The notes beneath the pieces were generated by a model. It was not told the DNA's origin. It did no database searches and saw nothing but the letters and a program-made list of their open reading frames with translations. 64,000 nt of DNA from Hippopus hippopus. Taxonomy: Eukaryota; Mollusca; Bivalvia; Cardiida; Cardiidae. Of this stretch, positions 1 to 11,641 are shown piece by piece; within the stretch, counting starts at the first letter, position 1, and every line of letters begins with the position of its first letter. The translations under genes and the position numbers were made by a program. The stretch covers positions 18,441,859 to 18,505,858 of the forward strand of contig OX328099.1 in NCBI GenBank assembly GCA_946811185.2, given 5' to 3'.

Positions 1-138
1 GTGCAGTCTGATCTTGAATCTACACTGTCCGATCAAGAGATATTTTTTCCCCAAAATGTAACTTGGAAATAGCAAAATCTTGGTTCTTACTATCGGCTTG
101 AAAGTTTCATTTCACTTATTTAGCAAGTTAAGGGTTAG
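1..138. repeat. Family A element, cut by the window edge
   Basis: Begins inside the hairpin (GTGCAGTCTGATCTTGAATC). It continues through ACTGTCCGATCAAGAGAT to the typical end TTAGCAAGTTAAGGGTTAGC. Confidence 0.75.
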
Positions 139-168
139 CCCTTTGCACCTTTAACGGAAGATACCGAG

Positions 169-171
<3 letters not shown>

Positions 172-226
<55 letters not shown>
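172..226. repeat. (TC)n microsatellite
   Basis: An uninterrupted dinucleotide run of about 27 units. Confidence 0.95.
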
Positions 227-230
<4 letters not shown>

Positions 231-404
231 AAATTATATACCGGTATTTTTCTGTTTCTTTCTTTTATGCTTAGTAAGGTTATCATCTGAACAAAACACA
301 GTAAAATTGCTTAATCCTTGACGAGCAATCCCCTGTTTTTACGACCATAAACTCGAATAAACGAAAAGAGAATTTACGTTGGTCCATGTGCTCAGAATAG
401 AACA

Positions 405-886
405 TTAACCATTTATCCTACCATCCCTTGTCATAACGACCCTGAAGAAGAAGAGTTTTGAAAACATTTTGGGAAAAGGAGATAATGCTGATAACCTGCA
501 TTTGCTCCTTTCCCCACAGGGGTCCTGCAGTGGCTCAGTGGTAAAGTGTGGGGCTCGTGACCTGGGGGCCCCGAACTCGAGCCTTATTCGATCCTCTGGC
601 TTTTTTTTTTCTTTTTTTGTGGGAGTGTCCTTGGGCAAGACACTTCAGAGCCCTAGCCCATTACTGGTGAAATTCAGAAAATACATGTATATATGAGCTG
701 TCGCCGTGAAATAACTGAAATAATTTCGAAAGCAGCGTAAAACACCCTTCAGTCAATTCAATCCTTTCCCCATAATTTTTTCTACCCTTTCATTGACAAA
801 TTCCATAATTCGAGCCCCTTTTGATTTATCGTCCGCAAATGCATGAAATTTTTAACTGTTTAAAGTTCTGTCGTTTGGTGAAGAGT
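405..886. repeat. Family B element split by a SINE
   Basis: The left part (405-516) carries GAAAACATTTTGGG and the first half of the hairpin. The right part (762-886) resumes with TTTTTTCTACCCTTT and ends in TGTCGTTTGGTGAAGAGTTA. The gap is filled exactly by the SINE at 517-761. Confidence 0.75.
517..761 (+). mobile_element. S1-type tRNA-derived SINE with an 11-bp target duplication
   Basis: The tRNA-like head CAGTGGCTCAGTGGTAAAG is followed by a B-box-like region near 575-600. The body GGGCAAGACACTTCAGAGCC and TGAGCTGTCGCCGTGA recurs in five other places. The flanks are the same 11 bases (TCCTTTCCCCA at 506-516 and 762-772). Confidence 0.8.
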
Positions 887-1147
887 TAAGTTTCAGATCT
901 TTTTGTTGCCAAAGGAAAAGGTTCTCTCACTTCTTTGAAGTAGTAAAATATATACAAGTCTTATCGTATTTGCCGGTATTGCTATATAAATCATGCAAAT
1001 CCATAAATATTGCTGCTATGGAACGCTTCCGTATTTAATCCGAGCTCTTAGACCTCTGCAAGTCAACGAATTCGACTATTTTCCGAGGGTTAGAAATACA
1101 GTTCGACTCTCAAACGAAGAGGGTCCGAGATAAATTTCAGACGTTAC

Positions 1148-1225
1148 ACATGTAGATCGAAGATCCTACTTCACATCACATCTCGTGCAGTCTGATCTTT
1201 GATCTTTGTCGTCCGTAAAAGGTTC
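1148..1225. repeat. Degenerate family A core
   Basis: GTGCAGTCTGATCTTTGATC at 1185-1204 pairs imperfectly with TAGATCGAAGATCCTAC upstream. CGTCCGTAAAAGG follows. Confidence 0.5.
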
Positions 1226-1365
1226 TCGCTGACTCTGGTGGTGAAAGGCCTAAATGCTCACTTGTTAGTTTTATCACATGCAAAGTAAATATTAAGCGAC
1301 CGAAAGTAAACAGTTCTATGGTCTTATCTGAAGTAATACACGCTAGGGGGTTGGCGGACAGGCTG

Positions 1366-1590
1366 TTACACTTTACCACACATTTCCGAGTTTTAATGGT
1401 CTCGAGGTGAATGGCTTTTGAAAACATTGGGGGAAAAGGAGAAAATGCTGGTAACCAGCATTTTCTCCTTTTCCCACAATGTTTTCTGTCCTGTCAAAGA
1501 CAGAAATTATCACTTGTGCCACATTTGGATTGTCGTCTACAAATGCTTTCAATTTGGTCTGGTCCAAAATCTTGTCGTTTGGCAAGGGCT
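1366..1590. repeat. Family B element
   Basis: A complete copy with the intact hairpin GAGAAAATGCTGG / CCAGCATTTTCTC at about 1438-1470. The flank GTCGTCTACAAATGCTTTC is typical. Confidence 0.8.
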
Positions 1591-2669
1591 TTATATAGAT
1601 CTAGTAATCCCGAGTATGCCATAGAACGTTTCCAAATTCGCTTTTAGCAAATAGAGGTTTGTGTTCCTCAAGATTTCTACATATTGTTTTTAATTCGAAA
1701 TCACAAGACTGGTCACCAGGTTGGTTCTAGGCATTTGGCTGGTCAAATAAGATCGCTTGTCTAGGGCCCGTGCTTCGTGACCAACTAGTTTAGCCAATCA
1801 GAATTTGTGGTTACTTTCTAAATCAAGGTTTTGACGAAAACGAACCAATGCACAAACGCTTGAGCAAGAGTGCTATAGAATATAATAATTGTTCATCCGC
1901 CGCCGTTTCATCAAATGCTTGTCCGTCGGCCTATTTCTTCCTAGAAACTGACCGGCTAAACGTAATAAAAACCAACGTAATGGATTCTTCGGTATAAGAA
2001 AAAAGAAATGTTATGCTATCGTCTTAAGACCAGCAGTCGCTTCAAAAGCAAAGCTGAAGTAAACATCACGTCAAATGCGACAACGCTTTGCTGAAGCACT
2101 GAATCTAGACCTAGGACATCTGATACATTGGTTACCCCTGATACAACAAAGTGCGAATATATCTGTATGTGTACAACGAGGACCGTTAGGCTGCTAAGCG
2201 CGACTGAAAATCCTCTTGCGGACAATTTTTCTGTGACCAAATTCAAGAGAAATGAAGAGCAAGATATCCGGTGTGTCAAGGAAGAGTACCGGATAGTTGC
2301 CAACTTTTGTCCTAGGTTTACGATACAATTTTCGGCCAGCGACTGGAACTTTGACAGATTGTACTGTAATGTATTATCAGACTCATAATAATATTTAATC
2401 CTTTAAATGGTATGAATTATTGTTGTCTGCATTTTGACTTCCAAATTGTTTACATTCAGCCGCTAGTGTGCCTTTAATACAATTTATGGAAATTTATTCC
2501 ATTGAAATTTGACTGGTGGCTTTTGAGAAGCATAATAGTTCTAGGTATCAGAAGTTATGTTTCCAATGCATGTTGCCCTTAAAAAAAAGTCATGGTCCGT
2601 ACATGTACGATTTGTACGATTCACAAACCATTTCAAAGCGCATCCTTAGTCTAATTTTTTATAAATTAT

Positions 2670-2862
2670 TTCTTTACTAAACGACAAAATTTTAGTTTTG
2701 TCCATATTGAAAGCATTTGTAGACGACAAATTAAATGTGACTCAAATGGTGGATGGTCTGTGATACCGGTAGGTTAGCCAGCATTGTTTCCTTTTCCTAC
2801 AATGTTTTTAAAAGCTTTTTTCTCCGAGGTCTTTAAAACTCGGGATTGTGTGGTTAAAAGTT
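2670..2862. repeat. Family B element lacking one hairpin arm
   Basis: The flank GCATTTGTAGACGACAAATT is clear. Only the right arm (CCAGCATTGTTTCCTTTTCC) remains, so the hairpin is broken. Confidence 0.65.
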
Positions 2863-2865
2863 AGG

Positions 2866-3002
2866 AAAGTAAAGTAGTTTTTGATTGGTTAAACCAATTG
2901 GTTAAGCCAACCAGCAACTGCGTTACTTTGAAATGTGGAAAATTTTCGGGAAATACGCTAAGAATGTTATTAAGAATGGTTGGTTAATATATACGGACCT
3001 TT
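2866..3002. repeat. Family E palindromic element
   Basis: Contains TTGATTGGTTAAACCAATTG and a TTAAGAATGGTTGG end followed by ACGGACC. Confidence 0.55.
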
Positions 3003-3576
3003 GTCATCATGGAATTAGACAGAGGTTCGTCAACAAATAATTTGCACTGTTCTTTCTGATTACAAAGTGAAATTAAGCTACTACCACCATAGCCTAGCCA
3101 AGGTCCAGGCGGTAACAATCCGTTAACCACTCCTTATCGCGGTCTCCTTTCACGGTCCATACAGATCTGTGGCAGAATGCTTTATGGCTTCCGTAGTACC
3201 TCATTTTTGACAAAGCAACGTCCGAATATATATCGGGCTATTTCTCTTACAAAATAATGTTTTATTGCCATTGCGAGCTAAATACTGAATCATTTGAAGA
3301 AATTCTAAAGATGACTGCGGCATGGATATTTCTATGAAGTTTGATTCAAATGAGTTTGTAAGTACAGATCATTACGTGTTCAAAAACCAATACAAGATTC
3401 CACTTTATATAAAAGAAAATACCTTGGTCGTATTTACTCACGTTTATCATATATTTTACTTGTCATTATATCTAGTGTAACATTTGTCATTTGTACAATA
3501 AATTGTCTGGTATTGCTGTCCTTGTTGTTTGAATAGCTCTCCAGATTGGGAAATCTTTATTTTATGCCGTCATTAT

Positions 3577-3824
3577 ATGGCTTGCAACATGCGAAAAGGG
3601 GCATTCGGACATTTGCGTAAAGTGTCGTCTCGGATCAGCCCGCGCAGTCCGCACAGGCTAATCCGAGACGGCACTTTACAATTACAATAGATTTGTGCTA
3701 CAGTAGACTTGCGCGAAACAGAAAATTACGTAAAAATGGAAAGTGTCGTTTCGGATTAGCGCAGGCTGGTCCGAGACGACCCTTTACGCAAATGATCGAA
3801 TGCCCCTTTTCGCGTGTTGCTTAC
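3577..3824. repeat. Family D element
   Basis: Inverted ends ATGGCTTGCAACATGCG and CGCGTGTTGC. It has two internal inverted blocks of the TAAAGTGTCGTCTCGGATC type and a GC-rich CGCGCAGTCCGCACAGG hairpin core. Confidence 0.75.
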
Positions 3825-3856
3825 AATATTATTTCGATATTTACATTATCTGAATC

Positions 3857-4185
3857 GCGTTGTCTGCGCATGTCATATTCTTCGAAGATTCGACCTGTCA
3901 GCCATGACGCATCACCGATCCCATATACATGGGAAAAGTAGGGCTTATACCGAAGCTATTACCCAAGCCTGTAGGGGCTGTTTTAATAAATGGCCGGTGC
4001 ATAGGTTGCATGCTTGCTGATCAAAGCTGAATGAATCGCACCAGGTAGCGTTTTATTGAGTAAACGTTTATTTTGAAATTCAAAGTAACGGTTGTCGATT
4101 TGAAAAGTAGTCCGGATCTGTACCCAGAATGCCCAAATTAGATAGATGTGTGTTTGTAGAATGCCATCTAGCGGGAGATAATGAT
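3857..4185 (+). repeat. Family F repeat, copy 1
   Basis: Runs from CGTTGTCTGCGCATGTCATA to CCATCTAGCGGGAGATAATG. The same ends and interior occur at 33640, 34077 and 41330. Confidence 0.75.
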
Positions 4186-4315
4186 CTGAATCGTAAAATT
4201 GCAAGAAAGGTTCGAATATATGTAGGATTATATGATTATGTTTTCCACTGTGGATCGATAATATTCCTCACTACAGTTAACCCAATAAGCACCATAGACG
4301 AAAAAAGGGGGCTTT

Positions 4316-4386
4316 TGCGGAGGGTATAGATCAAGATCAGATTGCACAAGATGTGCAATCTGATCTTGGATCTATACCATCCGCTT
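4316..4386. repeat. Family A core with paired substitutions
   Basis: The hairpin reads GATCAGATTGCAC / GTGCAATCTGATC. The usual C:G pair has become T:A on both arms together. Confidence 0.75.
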
Positions 4387-4509
4387 GTTTAGTCAAGCCT
4401 TATAAGATAAAATAATAATAATAATAAGTGACACTTTCATAATTCATTTTCTTTTTCTTCAGCAAATCTACAGCTGTCTAAAGGAATTTTTCAGGATACT
4501 TTCAATACC

Positions 4510-4512
<3 letters not shown>

Positions 4513-4598
<86 letters not shown>

Positions 4599-4640
4599 GT
4601 GTGTGTGTGTGTGTGTGTCAGTCAGTCAGTCAGTCAGTCA
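4513..4640. repeat. Compound microsatellite (GA)n-(GT)n-(CAGT)n
   Basis: About 40 GA units are followed by GT units and then CAGT tetramers. Confidence 0.95.
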
Positions 4641-5106
4641 TACGAAATTAAGAAAAATATGTTGAGAATTAAACTTAGAGTACAGTTTATGATAGTTGAT
4701 AAATACACTTCCACCTTCTTGGATGTTTTCTTGAAATATTCTGACCTAAAAAGGGCTTAGGTATTACTAGATCAGAGTCCTTTTTACTTGGAAAATTTTT
4801 CATCTTATAGTATTCATCACACTAAGAATTAACTTTATGAATCTAATGTACAAGATACTTTTGGGTCTAGCAACATCTACCTGTATCATGATTACACAAA
4901 GGGCAAAGAAGGCTACAGGAAAGGACAATACCAGTCGTTTAACAGTAAAAATAAAAGTATTGTGGGAAACCGAGCAAATGCTTGTTATAAACAATTCTTC
5001 CTTTTCCCCCAAGATTTATTCTGCTTTTAACTTTCAATAACAGAATGAAAAATATTGTGGGAAGATGAGAAAATGCTTGTCACAAGTACTAGTACATCTT
5101 CCTTCC

Positions 5107-5130
5107 CCCCCCCCCCCACCCCCCCCCACA
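5107..5130. repeat. Poly-C tract
   Basis: A nearly pure run of C interrupted by one A. It is prone to sequencing and slippage error. Confidence 0.85.
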
Positions 5131-5159
5131 CACAATATCTACACAATTAAAGTTTAACT

Positions 5160-5340
5160 GTTTATCACACAATCAAAAGGAAAAAGGCTTTCGAAAATAT
5201 TGTGGAAAAAGGAGAAAAAGTTGGTTACCAGCATTTTCTCCTTTTTCCACAATATTTTCTACCATTTAAAAAACAACAGTCATCTTTTGTTCTACTTCGA
5301 AAATGTCGTCAGCAAATCCTTCCAATTCGGGCAAGTGTAA
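5160..5340. repeat. Family B element
   Basis: Hairpin AAAAGTTGGTTACCAGC ATTTT with TTGTGGAAAAAGGAG and CTCCTTTTTCCACAA arms. A more eroded copy precedes it at about 4955-5060. Confidence 0.75.
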
Positions 5341-6542
5341 ATTTTTTTTCGTGTGCTAAAGCAGAACAGAACAGAACAGAATTTTATTGCAATAAGTTAT
5401 AAATACTTCCAGCAAACATAATTGTAAAAATGAAGACGTGAAAGGTTACCAACGAGAAACTAATTCGTGCATAAATGATGTTTTGAAAAATATTTTGAAA
5501 AATATTTTTGCTCTTATACAGAACAGAACAGAACAGAACAGAAGTTTATTGTAAGACAAGTACACAGTACTGTTGTACATAGTCACAAAAAATAGCATTT
5601 ATACAGCATTCCCCCTGCAGAAAAAAAAAATATATAGAAATCTTCAGTCCAGAATAAAAAAAAAACAAATAGCATTTTTTTTCAGAGAATCGTTTTCGTT
5701 GCGGACCAAGATACGATCGCACATTCAGTACAGTCCAACCTTGATTCTCACCGGCCACAAACTTTAACTGTAATGATAATTTCAGGACGTTTAGCTGGTG
5801 TATATAAAATCAAAGAGAGAGAGAGAGGGAAAAAAAAAACTAATAGGTAAATTCGAAGTTAGTTTTAGGAGGGAAATTTCAAATTAGCGGGCAGCGCAGA
5901 ATCAAGACAGAGCTACATTTTCCTGAAGCTCGGTCTTGCTTCACACTGGACGCCCGTTGTGAGCGGTGTAAGCAGTTATAAAGTACTCAGTAAGTATATG
6001 TATAAAGACTCATGAATAACGACCCTCTTATTCATTTTTATTTAGAAACTTCCGACGTAACTGATAGTCTACGTTTAGAATCGGACTCACCGTTGGTGCA
6101 GTCCGATCCTAATTCCCAAAATGACACATAAATTAAAGCCTCCTGAAACTTTTTCTAGCAAGCAAGGTTTGACATAGCAAAACAGTGTAGTGTCAGGATT
6201 GGGTGGCAGTTTACTGTTGTCTGATCTTGCTCCACACCTTTTGCAATATGTGTTCGTAAAAACAGTAACAGAGAGCCTTGGTCCTAAAATCAGATTTTCC
6301 GACAAATCGGACAATCATGTGTCCGTTTTATGAAGGTGTGGTAAAGCGAAAGAAGCCGGTACCAAATCCAATTACATGCCTATACAATCGCGTACAAAGC
6401 TTATATCAATAATTGAATCCGTTCATACAGCTTTCAAATTGAACTTTCGGAATTAGTTTAGAGTGATAATATTGAACCGCTGGGTGAAAATTGTTTGTGT
6501 ATTTGGGCAAATAGATCACTTTGTGGTCGACGCATGTTATTC
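5341..6542. other. No gene seen; AACAG repeats and A-rich sequence
   Basis: Short CAGAA pentamer runs occur at about 5362-5381 and 5519-5542, each followed by TTTATTG. The rest has homopolymers, a GA run at 5814-5827 and no open frame with protein-like composition. Confidence 0.5.
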
Positions 6543-6738
6543 CTCAGGCTGCTATAAGTGCGACTCAAAAGACCTTTTGCGGACAGTGTAGATCAAGATC
6601 AGACTGCACAGAACGTGCAGTCTGATCTTGGATCCACACTGTCCGATAAGGAGATACCTTCAATTTGAAATAGCAAAATTTAGGTATTTACTATCGGCTT
6701 GAAAGTTTCTTTTCACTTATTTAGCAGGATAATGGTTA
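6543..6738. repeat. Family A element
   Basis: Complete copy. The hairpin AGATCAAGATCAGACTGCAC / GTGCAGTCTGATCTTGGATC lies at about 6588-6642 and the end is TTTAGCAGGATAATGGTTAG. Confidence 0.85.
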
Positions 6739-6825
6739 GTAGGCCTATCATCTTAAGGAAATAATGGGAAATCTATTGTATACATTGTATTGCCTTCTCT
6801 GGTTTTTCGACCTAATGAATGTTAG

Positions 6826-6915
6826 TTATATTACGGCGGCAGCTCACCTGTTCGTATCTTCTTGTTTTTTTTTTCCTCAAGTACTAGGTTTGGGCTCTTT
6901 AGAGCCTTGCCAAAT
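6826..6915 (-). mobile_element. S1-type SINE fragment
   Basis: ACGGCGGCAGCTCACC and AGTACTAGGTTTGGGCTCTT are the reverse complement of the S1 3' half. Confidence 0.45.
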
Positions 6916-7326
6916 GTCACTACCATCAGATCAGAGTCACCAGCGTGAATCCAATAGTCCGTGAGCCAGCTGTAGGTTTAATAATGTGGTCGTGTCAAAA
7001 AGCTTTGGAGGTGGTTTTTTATGTGATAATCATTGCTTAATTTAAAAAAAAGAGTCTTTAAAAAAGTCAGTTCATGCACAAAGTTGGTATACCCAAAAGA
7101 TTATTCAAGGGGTGCTTTAAATCTCTGAAGAGCGTTAAATGAGGGTACTCCTACCTTGGTAACATGTTACTGACATAACTTGCCCTCTACATGCACTGGA
7201 ATACCAATTATGAAGTCCATCAATTCTAAATATATAAATGACAGATAGCAATTTGTACAGTTCAGGCAATGGTGCTGGAAGTCCCATTTAGAAGATGAGT
7301 TTTTGTTTTTATCAATCACACAGATT

Positions 7327-7590
7327 TGAGCAGCGCTCTGGGAAAAGGTTTAATGAATATCCGGGATGCACTATACGTAGCAAGTAAGTTATCGCAAAAT
7401 TATGAATTCGTAATATCTTTTCGTCAAGCAACTGACTGAATCATGAGGTAGAATTGTCCTTGGAAATGCAGAAAATTTACAAATAGCAAAAAATTTCGAC
7501 CAATGTCATCCTGCGCCGACTGTGCTGGCTGACCCGAGTCAATACTTTTTGCAGAAGAATTAAACCTCCTTTTCACAGAGCATGGTTCAT
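7327..7590. repeat. Family C element
   Basis: Inverted ends GAGCAGCGCTCTGGG and TTCACAGAGCATGGTTCAT. The GCCGACTGTGCTGGCTGACC hairpin remnant is near 7512-7535. Confidence 0.75.
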
Positions 7591-7915
7591 ATGTATAAAT
7601 AATGGTACAATTCAAACAGTGTAGCACTCATCGGGTTTGAGAAACAGCTTCTGGCCACAACCTGTTCCAGAGATATTTTTTTTGACTTCGCTTGAGATAT
7701 TTCAGGAGGAGATCCTGTTCAGAACATGTTGAAATTCGACACATTGCGATGTATCAACCATTTACTGTGTGTACACTTCACATTTTTTCTTCTTTTTATC
7801 ATTTTAAACATAATTTAGATTGTATTCTTCATCCTTATTTTTCTTTCTTTTTTAAATTCAGCACATATTTTTTTTACATAAGAAACCATCTTGAAAAGCT
7901 GTAGGCCTCGACCAT

Positions 7916-8136
7916 TAATTAACTCCTTGCCAAACGATCCCGTGTTTGACAACCCAGAGAAAAGAGTCCGTTTGAAAACATTGTAAGAAAAGAAGAAAAT
8001 GATGGTAACTAGTATTTTCTCCTCTTCCCAAAACGTTTTATACCCTATCACAGACGTCATTTGAGTAACATTTCATATGTCGTCTGCAAATGCTTTCAAT
8101 TTGGATAAGTCTTAAATTTGTCGTTTAGTGAAGATA
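7916..8136. repeat. Family B element
   Basis: Complete with TTAACTCCTTGCCAAACG and GTCGTCTGCAAATGCTTTC flanks. The hairpin is GAAAATGATGGTAACTAGTA. Confidence 0.75.
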
Positions 8137-8251
8137 CCCACTGTTGGCTCCGGAACGACTATCAGGATTTCCTGATTATAAATAAATGCAACGCCTGAAC
8201 CATCTCAACGTCTATGCTTCCCTCCCGCATGTGGTTTAGTTAAACAAAATA

Positions 8252-8527
8252 TGGACCGTGCTCTTTGAAAAGGAGGTTTAATGCACATGCAACAAATATC
8301 AACCCAGGTCAGCCTGCGCAGTCCGCGCAGGCTTACCTGAGTCGATACTTTTTGCTATTGGTCAAATTGCTGCATATCAAAGGACCATTCTACCTCCAGA
8401 TCCGGTCGGTAGTTAGACCAGATGGATTTTATGGATCCATTATTATATGAAGTCCTACTATGACTACTTACTTGGTATAATTCCTCACGGACATGCATTA
8501 AACACCCTCTTACCGAGTATAGCTCAT
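8252..8527. repeat. Family C element
   Basis: Nearly full length. It contains GTCAGCCTGCGCAGTCCG and its inverted partner, TTTTATGGATCCATTATTA, and the terminal TAGCTCAT. Confidence 0.8.
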
Positions 8528-9171
8528 ATGATAATTTCAGATACTAGATCTGGCACCGTCAATCCGTATTAAGTGATCCCTAAATAAGAACTGACAGTTC
8601 TGTTTTTCCAGAAGTATTTTGGCAAGATCCTTGTATAGGAAAGAACTCTGACGCCTTCTTCAAAAACAAAGACAATAACATTAAAAATGAAAGAAAAGTC
8701 ATAACTGCTAAAAGCACAAAACTTACTTCTAACAAAATCCAAGTGTTCTTCGAGATATTTGTTGTAAAAAAATGTTCCTGGTAACAAGCGGTACACAGTA
8801 AAGGCAACAAATGACACCTAATTGATGATTAACGACAGCGAAAATATAGCTCACCTTTATTGACTTGCTATTTATGATTTGATTTCTACGCGATTTTCAA
8901 AAACGTCAATACGTACATTTACTCCTGTTTTCATTTTTTATCGATTCGTTACAATTATGCCACAAACAACTTAATGCTCATTTTTGTAAAGTATGGATAA
9001 TCAACATGAACCAAGGTTTAATTTATTAATATGTGTAAAAAAATTTCTCAAAAGGCAAAATTTCTCGTTATGAGTTTTTTCTCTTTTTGCTACATTTCTT
9101 TTTTCAGAAGTGGTCTGATAAAGACTAAGAAGTAGCCTTACGAGAAAATAACAAAATTAACTCTGTAGACT
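8528..9171. other. No gene seen
   Basis: AT-rich sequence. Short minus-strand open frames at 8569-8817 overlap in two frames and have no recognisable motif. Confidence 0.5.
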
Positions 9172-9372
9172 CCCAACATTGAAAGCATTTGCGGGCGGCA
9201 TATTAAATGTGGTTAAAATGATAGTATATACATGTATCTTTGATAGAATAAAAAACATTGTGGTGAAAAGAGAAAATGCTGGTTACCAGCATTTTCTCTT
9301 TTTCCCACAATTTTTTCAGAAGGTTTCTTTTTTAGGGTCGATAATACACGGAATCGTTTGGTTAAGAGTAAG
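9172..9372. repeat. Family B element
   Basis: Hairpin GAGAAAATGCTGGTTACCAG with right arm CATTTTCTC, and the GAAAGCATTTGCGGGCGGC flank. Confidence 0.8.
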
Positions 9373-9407
9373 AGGAAATCTCACTTTTATGACCAATTCA
9401 ATAATAA

Positions 9408-9673
9408 CTGGCTTGCAACACGCGAAAAGGGGCATTGGGACATTTGCGTAAAGTGTCGTTTTGGATCAGCCTGCGCAGTCCGCGCAGGCTAATCCGAAAC
9501 GACACTTTCCGCTTTTATGTAATTTTCTGTTTTACACAAGTCTGCTGTAGCACAAAATCTAAGGTAGTCGTAAAGTGCCGTCTCGGATTAGCCTGCGTGG
9601 ACTGCGCAGGCTGATCCGAGACGACACTTTACGCAAATGTCCGAATGCCCCTTTTTGCGTGTTGCAAGCCATA
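9408..9673. repeat. Family D element, full length
   Basis: Begins CTGGCTTGCAACACGCG and ends GTTGCAAGCCAT. It holds two GC hairpins with GCCTGCGCAGTCCGCGCAGG at 9470-9489 and a second inverted pair near 9585-9620. Confidence 0.85.
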
Positions 9674-9778
9674 TTGAATTATAACAAAAAATATTCTATG
9701 TCCTTATCTTGATCTCGAACATTAGCAGTCCATCAGAAAATCCTGGTTCCTTGCTTGTTTGTTTGTTCATTTGTTTGT

Positions 9779-10068
9779 ATGAAGTTTAACGCTGTTTTAA
9801 ACATTATCTCGGTTAAATCGCGGCGGCCAGTACACATACCCAGGCTTTTCTTCAGTTTCTTTTGCCAATACTTTGAACGGCATTCATTCGAAGCCACTGG
9901 CTGCTTACCCATATAAACATCTTCAATGCAATGTTCACGGTGAGACAGGGACGAATCCTGTTGCGATTACTATAATCATTCATCTGAAAGAATTTGGCAG
10001 AGCTCGGAATTACACCAGCGATCCCTTGGTTTCAAGAACATTGCGTTACGATGACTGCCTGAGCTTCT
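9779..10068 (-). mobile_element. S2-type SINE
   Basis: Tail first: AGTTTAACGCTGTTTTAAAC, TCGCGGCGGCCAGTAC, GAAGCCACTGGCTGCTTACC. An inverted tRNA-like head (ACACCAGCGATCCC) follows at its right end. Confidence 0.65.
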
Positions 10069-11641
10069 GGGACGCGTACCTAATTCTCGCTGGCACAGTT
10101 TTTCAAGCAGAAGTGTCCTAGGACAAAGCACTGCAGAGCCTTAGTCTTGTATTAGGGAAAATACCAGTAAGGATATGGGTAATTATCGATGTTATTCTGA
10201 TGGTAGCGTCAAAGCCAAACAAACAAACAATACCCAGACATCGTATAGCACAAATCTTCCACTAGCAAGTCCATGCTATATCTAGATGGTGACCATTTCA
10301 CGTCGGCCCTATAATCAATCTCCAATATTGCCAGTGATTTCTTACATGTTATTATAGGTATTGTATAGATCAGGGGTTATTGATCACTCCTTACCAAGGT
10401 TTTTTCTCCATCTAGAAAACTTAGTCAAATAATTCAACATTAGTATCGATGTCTCAGAATGCCAACTAAAAGAATAGACTTTTTCGAAGTCTACATATAG
10501 ACTTTCCAAGGTACTGTATTTGATGATTATTAAGGTCACAGTACAGAATAAGGTAGCAGACGATCTAGATCCAAGATTAGACTGCATATTCTGTGCAGTC
10601 TGATCTTGATCTACATCGTCCGCAAAAGCTGTTCAAGTCACCATTGACACCAAAACATGGAAAAAACTCAACACACCGATCTAAATTACACAGTTGGAGG
10701 GTGAAATTTAACTCAAAAGAGTAAATTTCTTTACTGTGGTTAATCCGTAACATGCCCAGGGCGACTTCAGGTGCTGTGAAAGATGGTGTAGACTCAGATT
10801 AAACTGCACGTCAAGGTAGCAAAAAGAGTTTCCTACAATAACTCTGCCACAAAGTTCAAGGTGTTTGGATATGACACACCGTTGACCTTTTCAGTGCACA
10901 AATAGGCATTTTGTGACAGTTAAAAAGTATGAAAAGTGGCTTTTCGTCGCAATCACTGTTGTTAGATTATCTTCTTTAGAAGCAGACAGTGTAGAACCAA
11001 CCAATTATCAATCATTCACCAACAACGCTACCGGTATATTGCATCATCAATAGTCAAATTCAAAATATTATAAAAAATAACTCAGTGTCTGGTTGGTCAA
11101 ACTATTAAGCCAGTTCCATATATTTCACGTCTGATCTTGACCTAAATCGTATATATACAGATATAATATAGGATCCTGCCATTTCTCTGCTAATAAAATT
11201 GTGTTTGATGATGAATCAGTCCTATTTTAGATTGGTGTAAAGTTTCCTTTCGGTGACCAGGAGTTTCTTTTTGTGACCTATGTATCACTTTATCAAAGAA
11301 TTACATGTAAATTGTGACACCTGCCCGTTCCTTATTCAAGTGTGGGCCTTTTTTTTTTTTTACTGTAACGTTTTTTCCTTCACCACAAAACCTTATGACC
11401 ATTGCTTCAGGTTCCCATAGGATCAAAAATAATCAAACCTCAGCAGACATACAGAACTAAATTTTCCACAAAAATGAAAGGAAAGAGAAGACACAGAGGA
11501 AACACCAAATGAGTCAATCAAGAAATCTGGAGTAGTAGCTAGTGAACCAAAAAGGACAATCACAACTTCTTTATTCTCAAACTCATCCGCAGTGATCTCC
11601 CTTCCTGTTTTGTCACGCCTGTAAAAAAAAGTGTGGCTTTT
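10069..11641. other. No supportable gene
   Basis: Contains a partial S1-like segment at about 10090-10145 (AAGCAGAAGTGTCCTAGG) and otherwise unassigned non-coding sequence. Fragments echoing the family A arm occur near 10795 and 11125. Confidence 0.45.
10556..10628. repeat. Family A core
   Basis: Hairpin AGATCCAAGATTAGACTGCA against GTGCAGTCTGATCTTGATC, flanked by CAGACGATCT and ACATCGTCCGC. Confidence 0.7.

Larger units (their letters stand above)
887..2669. other. No supportable gene apart from the listed repeats
   Basis: Mixed non-coding sequence. A loose family E-like stretch lies at about 1690-1850 (CTAGTTTAGCCAATCAGAATT). Open frames at 2016-2388 on both strands overlap a family A flank (AGGCTGCTAAGCGCGACT near 2190), so I do not count them as genes. 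Confidence 0.5.

Noticed and set aside
2016..2388. Opposed open frames of 95 and 86 codons
   Set aside because: Part of the interval matches the flank of family A elements, and neither frame has a recognisable motif.
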